This document shows positions 41,214 through 49,530 of a stretch of DNA of 64,000 bases, one piece after another. Source of the stretch: Paraburkholderia acidisoli (lineage in GTDB: Bacteria; Pseudomonadota; Gammaproteobacteria; Burkholderiales; Burkholderiaceae); the NCBI RefSeq assembly GCF_009789675.1, contig NZ_CP046916.1, positions 372,001 through 436,000 on the forward strand, given 5' to 3'. The translations under genes and the position numbers were made by a program. Positions within the stretch are counted from its first letter, which is position 1. Every line of letters begins with the position of its first letter. The notes beneath the pieces are model-generated. The model ran no database searches. It was not told the DNA's origin and saw only the letters and a list, made by a program, of their open reading frames with translations.

Positions 41214-42227
41214 ATGAAGAAAACACTTTTGACGATATGGGTTATGGGGACGATGAGCGGCGTGGCGCAGGCACAGTCGAGCGTCACGCTGTCCGGCATT
41301 GTCGACGGCGGTATCCGTTATACAGACACGAGCGCGGGCACCACGTACTCCATGGCCAATACGGGTTGGTACACGTCCAATCGCTGGCTCCTGACCGGCA
41401 ACGAAGATCTGGGCGGCGGCTGGGTCACGTACTTCCGGCTGGAATCGGGTTTTATCGAAAGCACGGGCGCGTTGAACAATACCAACAACATCTTGTTCAA
41501 ACGGGCTTCGTATATCGGCATGCGCGGGCCTTACGGCAACCTCGTGGTCGGCAACCAGTTCACGGTTGCGCACGACGTGGTCTATAACTCGGACCCGTTC
41601 AACCTGCTGTATCCCGTGCTGATTCCGCTTTCGGCGGCCACGGCGGGGTTCATCGTCAACAACGACGTGAAATACATCACCTCGGTGGGCGGCTTGACGG
41701 TGCGCGCCGAAAATTCGTTTGGCGGCGTGACCGGCAATTTCAACGCGGCCTCGTCCCGGGCGGTGGGCGCGCAGTATCAATGGAACTGGTTGAGAGTGGG
41801 CGCGGCCTATTCGTATCGCACCGTCCTTTCGGGCACGGTCTATCAGCCGGACAACTATGTCACGGCGGGCGCGGAACTCACTTTCGGCAAGCTGAGACTG
41901 GCCGGCGGCTACATGAACGACAACGAGGATCAGAACAAGCCGGTCGCGGATATCCGCACGCTCAACTACTGGGGCGGCGCAACGTATGATCTGAGTCCGA
42001 GCGTACGGATTGGCGCGAGCTGCTACATCACGGATTTACCGAACCAGCATGGCAAACGCACGCTTGGCGTCGCCAGCGTCACGTACGCGCTCAGCAAGTC
42101 GACCTTGTTGTACGCCGAAATGGATTACACGAAGTACGCCGGGAGTTACATCACGAATACCGCGCTCAATGCGCAGAAGGTCCCGCATCAGCTGGGCGCG
42201 GCGATCGGTATCAACCACAGTTTTTGA
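41214..42227 (+). CDS. Outer-membrane porin
   Basis: The 337-residue porin has a signal peptide ending GVAQAQ, QSSVTLSGIVDGGIRYTD, the NEDLGGGWVTYFRLESGF motif and a C-terminal Phe (GINHSF). It is a trimeric general-diffusion porin family member, probably selective for the island's substrate because it lies between the enzymes and an inner-membrane MFS. The preferred start is ATG 41214; an in-frame GTG at 41205 is possible because GGAG lies directly against the ATG. The sequence is shorter than the 383- and 415-residue porins in the window. Confidence 0.9.
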   Translation: MKKTLLTIWVMGTMSGVAQAQSSVTLSGIVDGGIRYTDTSAGTTYSMANTGWYTSNRWLLTGNEDLGGGWVTYFRLESGFIESTGALNNTNNILFKRASYIGMRGPYGNLVVGNQFTVAHDVVYNSDPFNLLYPVLIPLSAATAGFIVNNDVKYITSVGGLTVRAENSFGGVTGNFNAASSRAVGAQYQWNWLRVGAAYSYRTVLSGTVYQPDNYVTAGAELTFGKLRLAGGYMNDNEDQNKPVADIRTLNYWGGATYDLSPSVRIGASCYITDLPNQHGKRTLGVASVTYALSKSTLLYAEMDYTKYAGSYITNTALNAQKVPHQLGAAIGINHSF

Positions 42228-42308
42228 ACACCGCTGCGGCGATCGAGGTGTGAAGCATCACGCGACGAGATCCGCAGCGGACAGGTATCAAACGGTTTCG
42301 GAGTCAGC

Positions 42309-43592
42309 ATGAACAGGAACATAGAGATGACTGGAGCGCGCGTCGCACAAACGTCGGCCGAGAAGCCATGGGCGATTCTGATTCTTTTGACGATCGGATG
42401 GACCATTTCCTTCATCGACCGTACGAGTCTTTCTTCGGCGATGGCGGACAAGCATTTCATTCACGAGTTCGGGCTGACGAGCGTGGATCGCGGCTGGCTC
42501 GGTTCGGCCATCTTCTGGTCGTATGCGGTCCTGCAGTTGCCGATGGGCTGGGTCGTCGACCGCTTTGGCGTGAAATGGCCCTATGCGATCTGCTTTGCGC
42601 TGTGGTGCGTCGCGGCGGCCGCGACCAGCCTTTCGCATTCTTTACCGTCGCTATTCGTGGTGCGGCTGTTGATCGGCGCGAGCGAGGCCGTGGTGTTGCC
42701 CGCGAGCTACCGGTATATCGCCAATCGTTTCGACGAAGCGCACAAGGGCACGGCTACGGGCATTTTCTCGCTGGGCGGCAAGGTCGGACCGGCGATCGGT
42801 GCGGCCATTGCCGCCTGGCTGATCGTGACGTATTCGTGGAAGGACATGTTCGTGCTGACGGGACTGCTGGGCATGGTCTGGCTGGTGCCCTGGCTGCTCA
42901 TGGTCAAGAACGATTTCCCGACTCGAGAGCAACTTGCGGCGGCCAAGCGTCGCGCGAAAAGCGTGCCGCTGCGCAACCTGCTGGTGAGCCCCGTGGTGTG
43001 GGGCGGTTTCATCATGACGTTCTGCTACACGTACTTCGTGTTCTATTGCGCGACGTGGATGCCGTCCTATCTCGTCGAACAGCGCGGCCTTTCGCTGATG
43101 AAATCCGGCATGCTCACCTTCGTGAGTTTCATCTCCGTGGCGATCGTTGCGGTGACGGCGGGCTGGGCCGCCGACCGCATCATCGCGCGTGGCCGCGACG
43201 CGCTGGTGGTGCGCAAGGCGTTCGTCGTGGCCGGTGCGCTCGGAGGCATGACGGTCCTGCTCGGTGCGTATGCGCAATCCCAGGAGGCGGCATTGTTCTG
43301 GAACGTCGCTTCGCTGTCGCTGGCGGGTTTGGCCACGGCCAACAATCTCGCGCTGTCGAAACTGACGCTCATTCCCAAGCAGGCGATTGGTTTGAGCACG
43401 GGGATCTTGACGATCGCGACGAGTCTCGCGGGCGGTGTGTCGGCGAGTTTGTGCGGATGGCTGCTGCACGTGGGCAAGAGCTATACGCTGCCTATGCTGT
43501 CCGTCTGCATCTTTCTCGGCATTGGCGCGGTGAGTGCCATCGTGCTGATGCGCCGCGAGTGGGCGCCGAAAGTCAACGAAGTCGTCGACTGA
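42309..43592 (+). CDS. MFS transporter, anion:cation symporter (ACS) family
   Basis: The 427-residue, 12-segment protein has ISFIDRTSLSSAM in segment 1, PMGWVVDRFGVKW in loop 2-3 and SLGGKVGPAIGAAIAAWLI, as in the ACS family of phthalate, glucarate and galactonate permeases. It follows the porin by 81 bp, giving the island outer- and inner-membrane uptake routes. Family members carry organic anions with protons; phthalate-like acids are plausible in view of the decarboxylase-like gene at 40167. Confidence 0.87.
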   Translation: MNRNIEMTGARVAQTSAEKPWAILILLTIGWTISFIDRTSLSSAMADKHFIHEFGLTSVDRGWLGSAIFWSYAVLQLPMGWVVDRFGVKWPYAICFALWCVAAAATSLSHSLPSLFVVRLLIGASEAVVLPASYRYIANRFDEAHKGTATGIFSLGGKVGPAIGAAIAAWLIVTYSWKDMFVLTGLLGMVWLVPWLLMVKNDFPTREQLAAAKRRAKSVPLRNLLVSPVVWGGFIMTFCYTYFVFYCATWMPSYLVEQRGLSLMKSGMLTFVSFISVAIVAVTAGWAADRIIARGRDALVVRKAFVVAGALGGMTVLLGAYAQSQEAALFWNVASLSLAGLATANNLALSKLTLIPKQAIGLSTGILTIATSLAGGVSASLCGWLLHVGKSYTLPMLSVCIFLGIGAVSAIVLMRREWAPKVNEVVD

Positions 43593-43640
43593 ACGGTTTG
43601 CCACCGCCGGCATGCAGCGTGTCTAGCCGGTGCTGCCGGC

Positions 43641-43677
43641 AAAAAGCATGTGAGACGAAGCGCTCGCGCGCTTCGTC
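43641..43677 (-). terminator. Hairpin between convergent genes, possible terminator
   Basis: GACGAAGCG (43654-43662) pairs with CGCTTCGTC (43669-43677) around a six-base loop. On the minus strand it is followed after about eight bases by a T-run (AAAAA at 43641-43645 on plus). It could end the DUF4148 transcript, though the gap before the T-run weakens the call. Confidence 0.4.
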
Positions 43678-43718
43678 GGTTGCGAACGCGCGTTGAATGA
43701 GCGTTGCGAAGCAGTGGA

Positions 43719-43985
43719 TCAATGACCGGACTCGACCGTGCCATTCGAGCCGGGACCATAGGCGGCGTTCGCAACGGCATTTTGCTGCGCGACGGTGGCC
43801 TCGGCGCGTTTGACGCCGTCGGGGTACAGCCAGTCGTTGGCATACGGGTTATAGCCCGCTTTCTCGAGCTGCACGAGATGCGCGTGAACCTGCGCGCGAG
43901 TCGTGGGCTCGCTCGATTGCGCGAGCGCGAAACCGGGGAGCACGAGCGTTGCGAGTAGAGCGAAGTGTTTGAGTGACGATCGCAT
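43719..43985 (-). CDS. DUF4148 secreted small protein
   Basis: The 88-residue protein has a signal peptide (MRSSLKHFALLATLVLPGFALAQ) and the DUF4148 core LTRAQV-like sequence, here TTRAQVHAHLVQLEKAGYNP followed by WLYPDGVKRAEATVAQQN. The family is very common in Burkholderia and relatives and has no known function; members are periplasmic and often multi-copy. It ends with a flexible Gly/Ser tail. It is monocistronic and convergent with the MFS gene. Confidence 0.88.
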   Translation of the reverse strand: MRSSLKHFALLATLVLPGFALAQSSEPTTRAQVHAHLVQLEKAGYNPYANDWLYPDGVKRAEATVAQQNAVANAAYGPGSNGTVESGH

Positions 43986-44389
43986 GATTGACCCTGTCTG
44001 GTGAGTGGTGCGCTGCGAATCGTGTTCGCGGCGATGAAGAGAGTCTACGGGTTAACCACATCAGGGAAAACGCTTGGAGAGAAGGTGTCGCGATGCATTT
44101 CCACACCGCGGACATTTCATGATTTTTGCGCGGCAAGCGCGCGCGGTGCGTGGCGTTTTATCAACGTCTCATTGCCCAGGCGTCCTATGAGTTCCATGGG
44201 ATGGCGACAAGCGTTCGTCAGTGTTTTTTCACCCGAAAACCCCGAATAAATCTTGACCCTCGCCAAATTGAGCGCACGATAGATAAACGCGGTTCGGCAG
44301 TCGTATCGTCGAGAGATTGTGGTGTGCCTGATTCGTTGACGATCCTCGCAGCGGCGAAAAATGCCGGGCCGCGGCTCAAGGAGCGAGCG
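43986..44389. other. Intergenic region between DUF4148 and a small hypothetical gene
   Basis: About 404 bases, less G+C-rich than its surroundings. A frame is open through part of it in phase with the next gene, but it has no start with a ribosome site and no recognisable similarity. I see no repeat or terminator in it. Confidence 0.4.
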
Positions 44390-44596
44390 ATGAAGTTCTA
44401 CGCGCGAGAGTACGAGGGGCGGCTGGAGGTATTCAGCTTCGACGGGGTCTACCGGATCTGCGTCATCCGGTTGTGCGGCGCAGAAAAACAGGCGTTTGCC
44501 GATACCGTCCAGCTATGGGTGAGTGACGGCGTGCGTGCCGATATCGCGATCGCACGCGAAGCGGAGTCGTTGGCCCGGTTAATCAAGGAATATTAA
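44390..44596 (+). CDS. Small hypothetical protein
   Basis: The 68-residue protein starts MKFYAREYEGRLEVFSFDGVY and ends ESLARLIKEY; two cysteines lie in RICVIRLCG. ATG 44390 has a good AAGGAG at 44379-44384, which is the main reason to accept it. The composition (alternating beta then helix, balanced charges) is that of a real small soluble protein. I do not recognise a family. Confidence 0.55.
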   Translation: MKFYAREYEGRLEVFSFDGVYRICVIRLCGAEKQAFADTVQLWVSDGVRADIAIAREAESLARLIKEY

Positions 44597-44723
44597 AAGA
44601 CTCGCGCGCCCGATTGTCGTGCTCTTGCCAAACTAATCAGACGAATCGGCGCATTCGTTATCGATACGACCGGCACGCTAGGCCCGTGAATTCGCCGAGC
44701 GCGAAATTCGAGGGGCACCGCGC

Positions 44724-45371
44724 TCACGACGTCAAAAAAGGCCGCGCCGCGTCAATCGCCAGATTGATGCCGAGCGCCCCCAGCATGACTCCCATCACCC
44801 ATCGCTGGGCGAGCATCAGACCGGGTTTGCGTTTGAGAAACGTCGCCATCCCGCTGGACGCGATGGCGACCGACCCGTTCGCGAGTGCGAACGCCGCAAT
44901 CAGCAACGAGCCGAGCGTCAAGGATTGACCGAAGACGTCGCTGCGTCCGTGGTCGATGAATTGCGGCAGCAGCGAGATGAAAAGCATCGCGAGCTTCGGG
45001 TTCAGCAAACTGGTCGTGGCGCCCATCGCCAGAAGCCGGAGCGGCGGCTCCTGCGCCAGGGGGCGCACTTCGAACGGCGAACGGCCGCCCGGCTTCACGG
45101 CTTGCCAGGCAAGATACACGAGGTAGATCGAACCGGCTGCGCCGAGCATCGCGCTCGCGCCCGGCACTTTGAGGACCAGTGCGGTGATGCCGAACGCGGC
45201 GCTGAACATGTAGAACAGATAGCCGAGCATGACGCCGGCCAGCGAAATGAGCCCCGCGCCGCGTCCCTGTGCAATCGAACGCGACATCACGTACACCATG
45301 TTGGGTCCGGGCGTGATCGCGAGCATCCCGCCCAACGCCAGGAACTGATACATCGACGCGGAATCGTGCAT
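44724..45371 (-). CDS. LysE/RhtB-family amino acid exporter
   Basis: The 215-residue membrane protein has about six hydrophobic segments and the LysE-family motif GGMLAITPGPNMVYVMSRSIAQG (shown as ITPGPNMVYVMSRSIAQG) and a central LNPKLAMLFISLLPQFI. This family exports lysine, threonine, homoserine lactones and similar amino compounds. It is divergent from the LysR regulator at 45472, the usual arrangement of an ArgP/LysG-like regulated exporter. The substrate is not evident. Confidence 0.9.
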   Translation of the reverse strand: MHDSASMYQFLALGGMLAITPGPNMVYVMSRSIAQGRGAGLISLAGVMLGYLFYMFSAAFGITALVLKVPGASAMLGAAGSIYLVYLAWQAVKPGGRSPFEVRPLAQEPPLRLLAMGATTSLLNPKLAMLFISLLPQFIDHGRSDVFGQSLTLGSLLIAAFALANGSVAIASSGMATFLKRKPGLMLAQRWVMGVMLGALGINLAIDAARPFLTS

Positions 45372-45471
45372 GTCGTCTCACCCTGAATCTCGATGACGGT
45401 TATTTTCCTGCCACGCAGCCGTGAAGAGAAACGAATTAAACTGTGTGGACTCGTCAGATTTTCTGAATAAT

Positions 45472-46320
45472 ATGAAAAAGCTCGATTTGGATGTGCTCGA
45501 GATGATCGTTGCCGTGGCGGACTCGGGGTCGTTTGCGAGGGCGGCAACGGCGGTGTTTCGATCGCCTTCGGCCGTCAGCATGCAGATTCGCACGATCGAA
45601 GAATCGCTCGGGAAGCCGCTGTTCGTACGGGACACCCGCAATGTGTCGGTGACAGCGGAGGGCAAGCGACTCGCGGACTACGGTCGTCGCATGCTGGAGA
45701 TGCGCGACGAAGCGTGGGCTTCCGTCGTGCGGCCCGAAGTGGAGGGACAGGTCACGATCGGGGTGCCCGACGACTACATTGCTTCGTTGCTGCCTCAAGT
45801 GCTGGCGAAGTTCGCCGTCATGCATCCGCGCGTGGACATACGCGTGATCGGACTGCCCAGTATCGCGCTCGTGCCCATGCTGAAGGACGACAGTATCGAC
45901 CTGGCCTGTCTCACCCGGGTAAAGGGTCTCGCGGGCGAGTTCATCCGGCATGAGCCCATCATCTGGACGGGCTCGGAAAAGCGCAAGATCTGGCTGGAGC
46001 GCCCCCTGCCCATCGCGGTATTCGCGGACGGCAGCACCGCGCGCGACCACGCGGTTCGCGCGTTGCGGCGCGAGAACATCAAGTTCCGCATGAACTACGA
46101 GAGCCCGAGTTTTCTCGGTTTGCTCGCCATGGTGGAGGCCGGGTTGGCGATCGCGCCGCTCGCCAAATGCAGCGTCCCGGCCAACTTCATCCAGTTGACG
46201 GAGAGCGATGGCGTGCCCCTCATGAACGACGCCGAAGTCGTGCTCGCGCGCAGCGCGCGGTCGGCCCGGCCGCCCTGCGATTTCCTGGCGCAACAGATCC
46301 TGGAAGAGTGGAAACAGTGA
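45472..46320 (+). CDS. LysR-family transcriptional regulator of the LysE exporter
   Basis: The 282-residue LysR protein has MKKLDLDVLEMIVAVADSGS then RSPSAVSMQIRTIEESLGKPLF (about 26-47) in the HTH, and an effector domain with VTIGVPDDYIASLLPQVLAKF. The N-terminal wording LDLDVLEMIV is typical of regulators paired with LysE exporters. ATG 45472 is preferred over an in-frame GTG 45421. TTTTC-N10-GAAAA surrounds the start codon and could be an autoregulatory site. It is divergent from the exporter with a 100-bp gap. Confidence 0.88.
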   Translation: MKKLDLDVLEMIVAVADSGSFARAATAVFRSPSAVSMQIRTIEESLGKPLFVRDTRNVSVTAEGKRLADYGRRMLEMRDEAWASVVRPEVEGQVTIGVPDDYIASLLPQVLAKFAVMHPRVDIRVIGLPSIALVPMLKDDSIDLACLTRVKGLAGEFIRHEPIIWTGSEKRKIWLERPLPIAVFADGSTARDHAVRALRRENIKFRMNYESPSFLGLLAMVEAGLAIAPLAKCSVPANFIQLTESDGVPLMNDAEVVLARSARSARPPCDFLAQQILEEWKQ

Positions 46321-46351
46321 GGGGCAACGCGAAATGACCGCCGCGTTTCGC

Positions 46352-46723
46352 TTACTGGTTCCCTGAAAATCCCCGCACATCGGTACGCACTTCGAGCTGG
46401 CCCTGCACCGCACGCACGCCGCTCACCGATTGCGCCACCTGCGTGGCGAAGGCGATCTGCTGTTCGCTCGCCACGACGCCGCTCAACGTCACGACGCCGT
46501 CGCGCGCACGCACGCGAATATAAGTCGACTTCAGGCCTTGTTTGCGCGCCGCATGCAGGGCGTGGCGCACGTTCGCGGCGAGTTGCCGGTTGGTGGGCGC
46601 GGCGGCGGCCGTGTCGGACGCGCGGGCGCCGCTCGAAGCCGTGGCGCCATTCTGTGCGTGCGCGGCGGCGCTCACGCCGAGCAGACCGGCAACGACGAGC
46701 GGCAAGATACGACGAAGGATCAT
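46352..46723 (-). CDS. Periplasmic BON-domain protein
   Basis: The 123-residue protein has a signal peptide (MILRRILPLVVAGLLGVSA then AHAQ) and one BON domain (about 45-115): NRQLAANVRHALHAARKQGLK, YIRVRARDGVVTLSGVVASE and a closing AVQGQLEV. BON domains bind phospholipid or other ligands and occur in OsmY-like stress proteins. It is 42 bp upstream of nothing obviously related; the porin on the same strand ends just outside its 5' side at 46766. A role in envelope stress is inferred from family. Confidence 0.88.
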   Translation of the reverse strand: MILRRILPLVVAGLLGVSAAAHAQNGATASSGARASDTAAAAPTNRQLAANVRHALHAARKQGLKSTYIRVRARDGVVTLSGVVASEQQIAFATQVAQSVSGVRAVQGQLEVRTDVRGFSGNQ

Positions 46724-46765
46724 GATTTTTTCTTCCGTGAATGGGTGATCTGAGGGGATGCGCGC

Positions 46766-48013
46766 CTAGAACTTGTGATACATGCCGATCAGCACGACAT
46801 GCGGCGTTTTATAGAACGCGGTGCCGCTGCCGGTGGTATAGGCGTTGCTGACGTTGTCGAGCGTGGGCTGTTGCGTGTACGGGTACGGATAGTGGCTATA
46901 GGTGGGCGCGCTGCCGATGTTGTGGATCACCGAGCCGCGCACGTAGAGCGCGGTGCGCTTCGAGAGGTTGTAGTCGTAGCCGAGCGTCACGCCATACGAA
47001 TGATCGACCCAGCCGCCCACCGTGCGATACACGACTTCGGCGCGAAAATCATTGCGCTTCTGGTAGCGGTAGAGCGCGCCGAGCGTATAAGTCGACGAAA
47101 CGCGATCGCCCTGAAGGCGCGGCGCGAGAAAGCTGTAGCCGGCGGAGAGCACGTAGTGTCCGGCGTCGTAGAGCAGGCCGCCCGAGATGTTGTCGGTGCG
47201 CACGTATTGCGACGGATTGAGGCCGTTCACCGCGTAGTTGCCGAAATAGCTGACCGTGCCGAACAGGTGGCCGTCGAAGTAATTCAGCGCGATGGAGCGG
47301 TTGCTCAGCGTGGGCGCGGTCGAGTCCGCGCTGTGCATCGCCACCAGCACCTGGGCGTTGAACGGCCCGAACCACGGCGAGGAGTAGCTCGCGGCATTCG
47401 AAATATGCAGCGACTGATAGCTCGCGCCCGGACCCAGGTCGTAGGTCCAGCCCGCGAGATACGCGACTGTCGAAACCGTCAGCACTTCGCCGAACACGTC
47501 GACGAACAGCGGCACGCCCACCGCATCCTGCAAGCCGAACTTGACCTCGCCGGTTTTGGCCGAGCCGAGCGCGACCCAGGCTTCGCGATTGAACATCGTG
47601 CCCGAGGTGCCGAGCGCGCCGCTCGCCGCGTCGAAGCCGTTTTCGAGCGCGAAGCGCGCGCGGAAGCCGCCGCCGAGATCCTCGACGCCGTACAGGCCGA
47701 GCTTCGAAGTCCATTCGCCGCCGCTTTGCTGCACGAACGCGGTCTGCGCGCCTTTCGTGAAGCCGATCGACTGGTCGACGGCGCCGTACAGACGCACGCC
47801 GGGCGTGTAGGCGCCCGTGGTCGCGTAGGGCACGCCCTGGAAGTAGTCGCTGAAGAACAGGTCCGAGGTCATCTGCGCGCAAGCGCCGTGGCTGACGCCG
47901 CATAGCGCGGCGATCAGACCGGCGCGGCGCACGGCCAGCGCGACGCGCTTGAGCTTCGGGTTCGAGCGGGGTTCCGTCTTGTCGATGGCGGATTGGGGGC
48001 GGCTTGCTGACAT
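46766..48013 (-). CDS. Outer-membrane porin
   Basis: The 415-residue protein has a long basic leader before its signal segment (LIAALCGVSHGACAQ), the porin motif VEDLGGGFRARFALENGFD, repeated beta-strand patterns, and a C-terminal Phe (IGMYHKF). It differs from the other porins here by an inserted N-terminal segment after the signal (MTSDLFFSDYFQGVPY). ATG 48013 is chosen as the nearest Met before the leader. It shares its strand with the M20 amidohydrolase gene upstream, 150 bp away, and could serve the same substrate. Confidence 0.87.
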   Translation of the reverse strand: MSASRPQSAIDKTEPRSNPKLKRVALAVRRAGLIAALCGVSHGACAQMTSDLFFSDYFQGVPYATTGAYTPGVRLYGAVDQSIGFTKGAQTAFVQQSGGEWTSKLGLYGVEDLGGGFRARFALENGFDAASGALGTSGTMFNREAWVALGSAKTGEVKFGLQDAVGVPLFVDVFGEVLTVSTVAYLAGWTYDLGPGASYQSLHISNAASYSSPWFGPFNAQVLVAMHSADSTAPTLSNRSIALNYFDGHLFGTVSYFGNYAVNGLNPSQYVRTDNISGGLLYDAGHYVLSAGYSFLAPRLQGDRVSSTYTLGALYRYQKRNDFRAEVVYRTVGGWVDHSYGVTLGYDYNLSKRTALYVRGSVIHNIGSAPTYSHYPYPYTQQPTLDNVSNAYTTGSGTAFYKTPHVVLIGMYHKF

Positions 48014-48163
48014 GAATGGGCTCTTGTTAGGGTGGTCAGAAACAGCAAAAAAGCGGCGAAGGAGTTGCGAAGAAGCAGCGAACAAGCGGGGGAAAAACGC
48101 GGCGATGCCCGCGCGGGCGAGACGGCCAGGGTTGTCGCGCCATGCGGCGAGGCGGGCGCGCGC

Positions 48164-49405
48164 TCAGGCGTGCAGATAACGCTCGCTGAGCGCGACGAAC
48201 CACGCCGCGCCCCACGTAATGGCGGCGTCGTTGAAGTCGTAGGCGGGGTTGTGGACGACGCAGCCGCCCGTCTGCCCCACGCCGTTGCCGAGCAGCACGT
48301 AGCAGCCGGGCAGGTGCTCGGTCATCCACGAGAAGTCTTCGCTGCCCATGATGGCGTCGGGCAGGCGCGTCAGCGCGGCGGCGCCCGCGAGCGCTTCGAT
48401 CGTGTCGATGGCGAGGTCGGTGGAGACGCGCTCGTTGACGAGCGGGCGCGAGATGGCGCGGTAGTCCACCGTGGCGGTCGCGCCGTACGACTGCGCCTGC
48501 AACGTGGCGATCTCGCGAATGCGCGCCTCGAGCGTGTTGCGCGTTTCGCCGTCGAGCGCGCGCACGGAAAGCTGCAACGTGGCGGTCTCCGGGATCACGT
48601 TGCCGGCCTGGCCCGCGTGGATCGCGCCCACCGTCACGACGGCCGCGCGCGTGGGTTCGATGTTGCGCGCCACGATCGACTGGAGCGCCATGACGATGCT
48701 GGCCGCCGCCACCACGGGATCGCTCGCGAGATGCGGCATCGCGTCGTGACCGCCGCGTCCCGTGACGGTGATCGTCACGCTGTCCGAGGAGGCGAGCATG
48801 CAGCCGTGACGCACCGCGAAGTGCCCCACGGGCAGCCCCGGCGCGTTGTGCAGCGCGAACACGCGGTCGCACGGAAAGCGCGTGAAGAGGCCGTCCTCGA
48901 TCATGCGCGCGGCGCCGCCGAGTCCTTCTTCGGCGGGCTGGAAGATCAGGTTGAGCGTGCCGTCGAACCGGCCGTGCATCGCGAGGTGGTGGGCGGCCGC
49001 GAGCAGGATCGCCGTGTGACCGTCGTGTCCGCAGGCGTGCATGGTTTTCGCCACGGTGCTGGCGTAGGGCAGACCGGTGGCTTCTTCGATCGGCAGCGCG
49101 TCCATGTCCGCGCGCAGGCCGATGGCGCGCGGCGAGCTGCCGCGCCGGAGCTGCCCGACCACGCCGGTGCCGCCCACGCCCGTCGTGACTTCGTAGCCCC
49201 ACTGCGCGAGCGATTGCGCGACGAGGCGGGCGGTGCGCGTTTCCTCGAAGCCCAGTTCGGGATGGGCGTGCAGGTCATGGCGAATCGCGATGAAAGCGGG
49301 CTCCGACTCGCGCAACGTGGCGAGCAGTGCGGCGTAGTCGGCGCGGTCGGTGGCTGCGGTGTGGTCGCCGTATGCGGCGTATGCGGCGGCGTTTTGCTGT
49401 GTCAT
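48164..49405 (-). CDS. M20 family amidohydrolase (hippurate hydrolase-like)
   Basis: The 413-residue enzyme has the M20D signature: IRHDLHAHPELGFEET, LRADMDALPIEE, MHACGHDGHTA (the metal-binding Cys of MHACGHDGH), IFQPAEEGLGGA and GSEDFSWM. Members are cytoplasmic Mn/Zn/Ni-dependent hydrolases of N-acyl amino acids such as hippurate or IAA conjugates; the dimerisation domain lies at about 215-325. The start MTQQNAAAY at 49405 is the one preceded by a suitable spacing from the promoter; the frame extends further upstream. Divergent from the LysR gene at 49531, whose box lies between. Confidence 0.9.
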   Translation of the reverse strand: MTQQNAAAYAAYGDHTAATDRADYAALLATLRESEPAFIAIRHDLHAHPELGFEETRTARLVAQSLAQWGYEVTTGVGGTGVVGQLRRGSSPRAIGLRADMDALPIEEATGLPYASTVAKTMHACGHDGHTAILLAAAHHLAMHGRFDGTLNLIFQPAEEGLGGAARMIEDGLFTRFPCDRVFALHNAPGLPVGHFAVRHGCMLASSDSVTITVTGRGGHDAMPHLASDPVVAAASIVMALQSIVARNIEPTRAAVVTVGAIHAGQAGNVIPETATLQLSVRALDGETRNTLEARIREIATLQAQSYGATATVDYRAISRPLVNERVSTDLAIDTIEALAGAAALTRLPDAIMGSEDFSWMTEHLPGCYVLLGNGVGQTGGCVVHNPAYDFNDAAITWGAAWFVALSERYLHA

Positions 49406-49502
49406 GAATCTCGTCTCCCCGTGGCCGTTCAACTCGCGACAGCCTTCGAAGACAGAGACTAAGGACGATCGGTCGAAATAAAAACACAATAATGGGAATG
49501 TC

Positions 49503-49519
49503 TATTACCAATGGTAATA
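49503..49519. promoter_or_regulatory. LysR box between M20 gene and LysR gene
   Basis: TATTACC-AAT-GGTAATA is a perfect 7-bp inverted repeat containing a T-N11-A LysR motif. It ends 11 bp before the ATG of the LysR gene and lies about 100 bp from the divergent M20 start. Confidence 0.7.
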
Positions 49520-49530
49520 TCGTCCGCATT

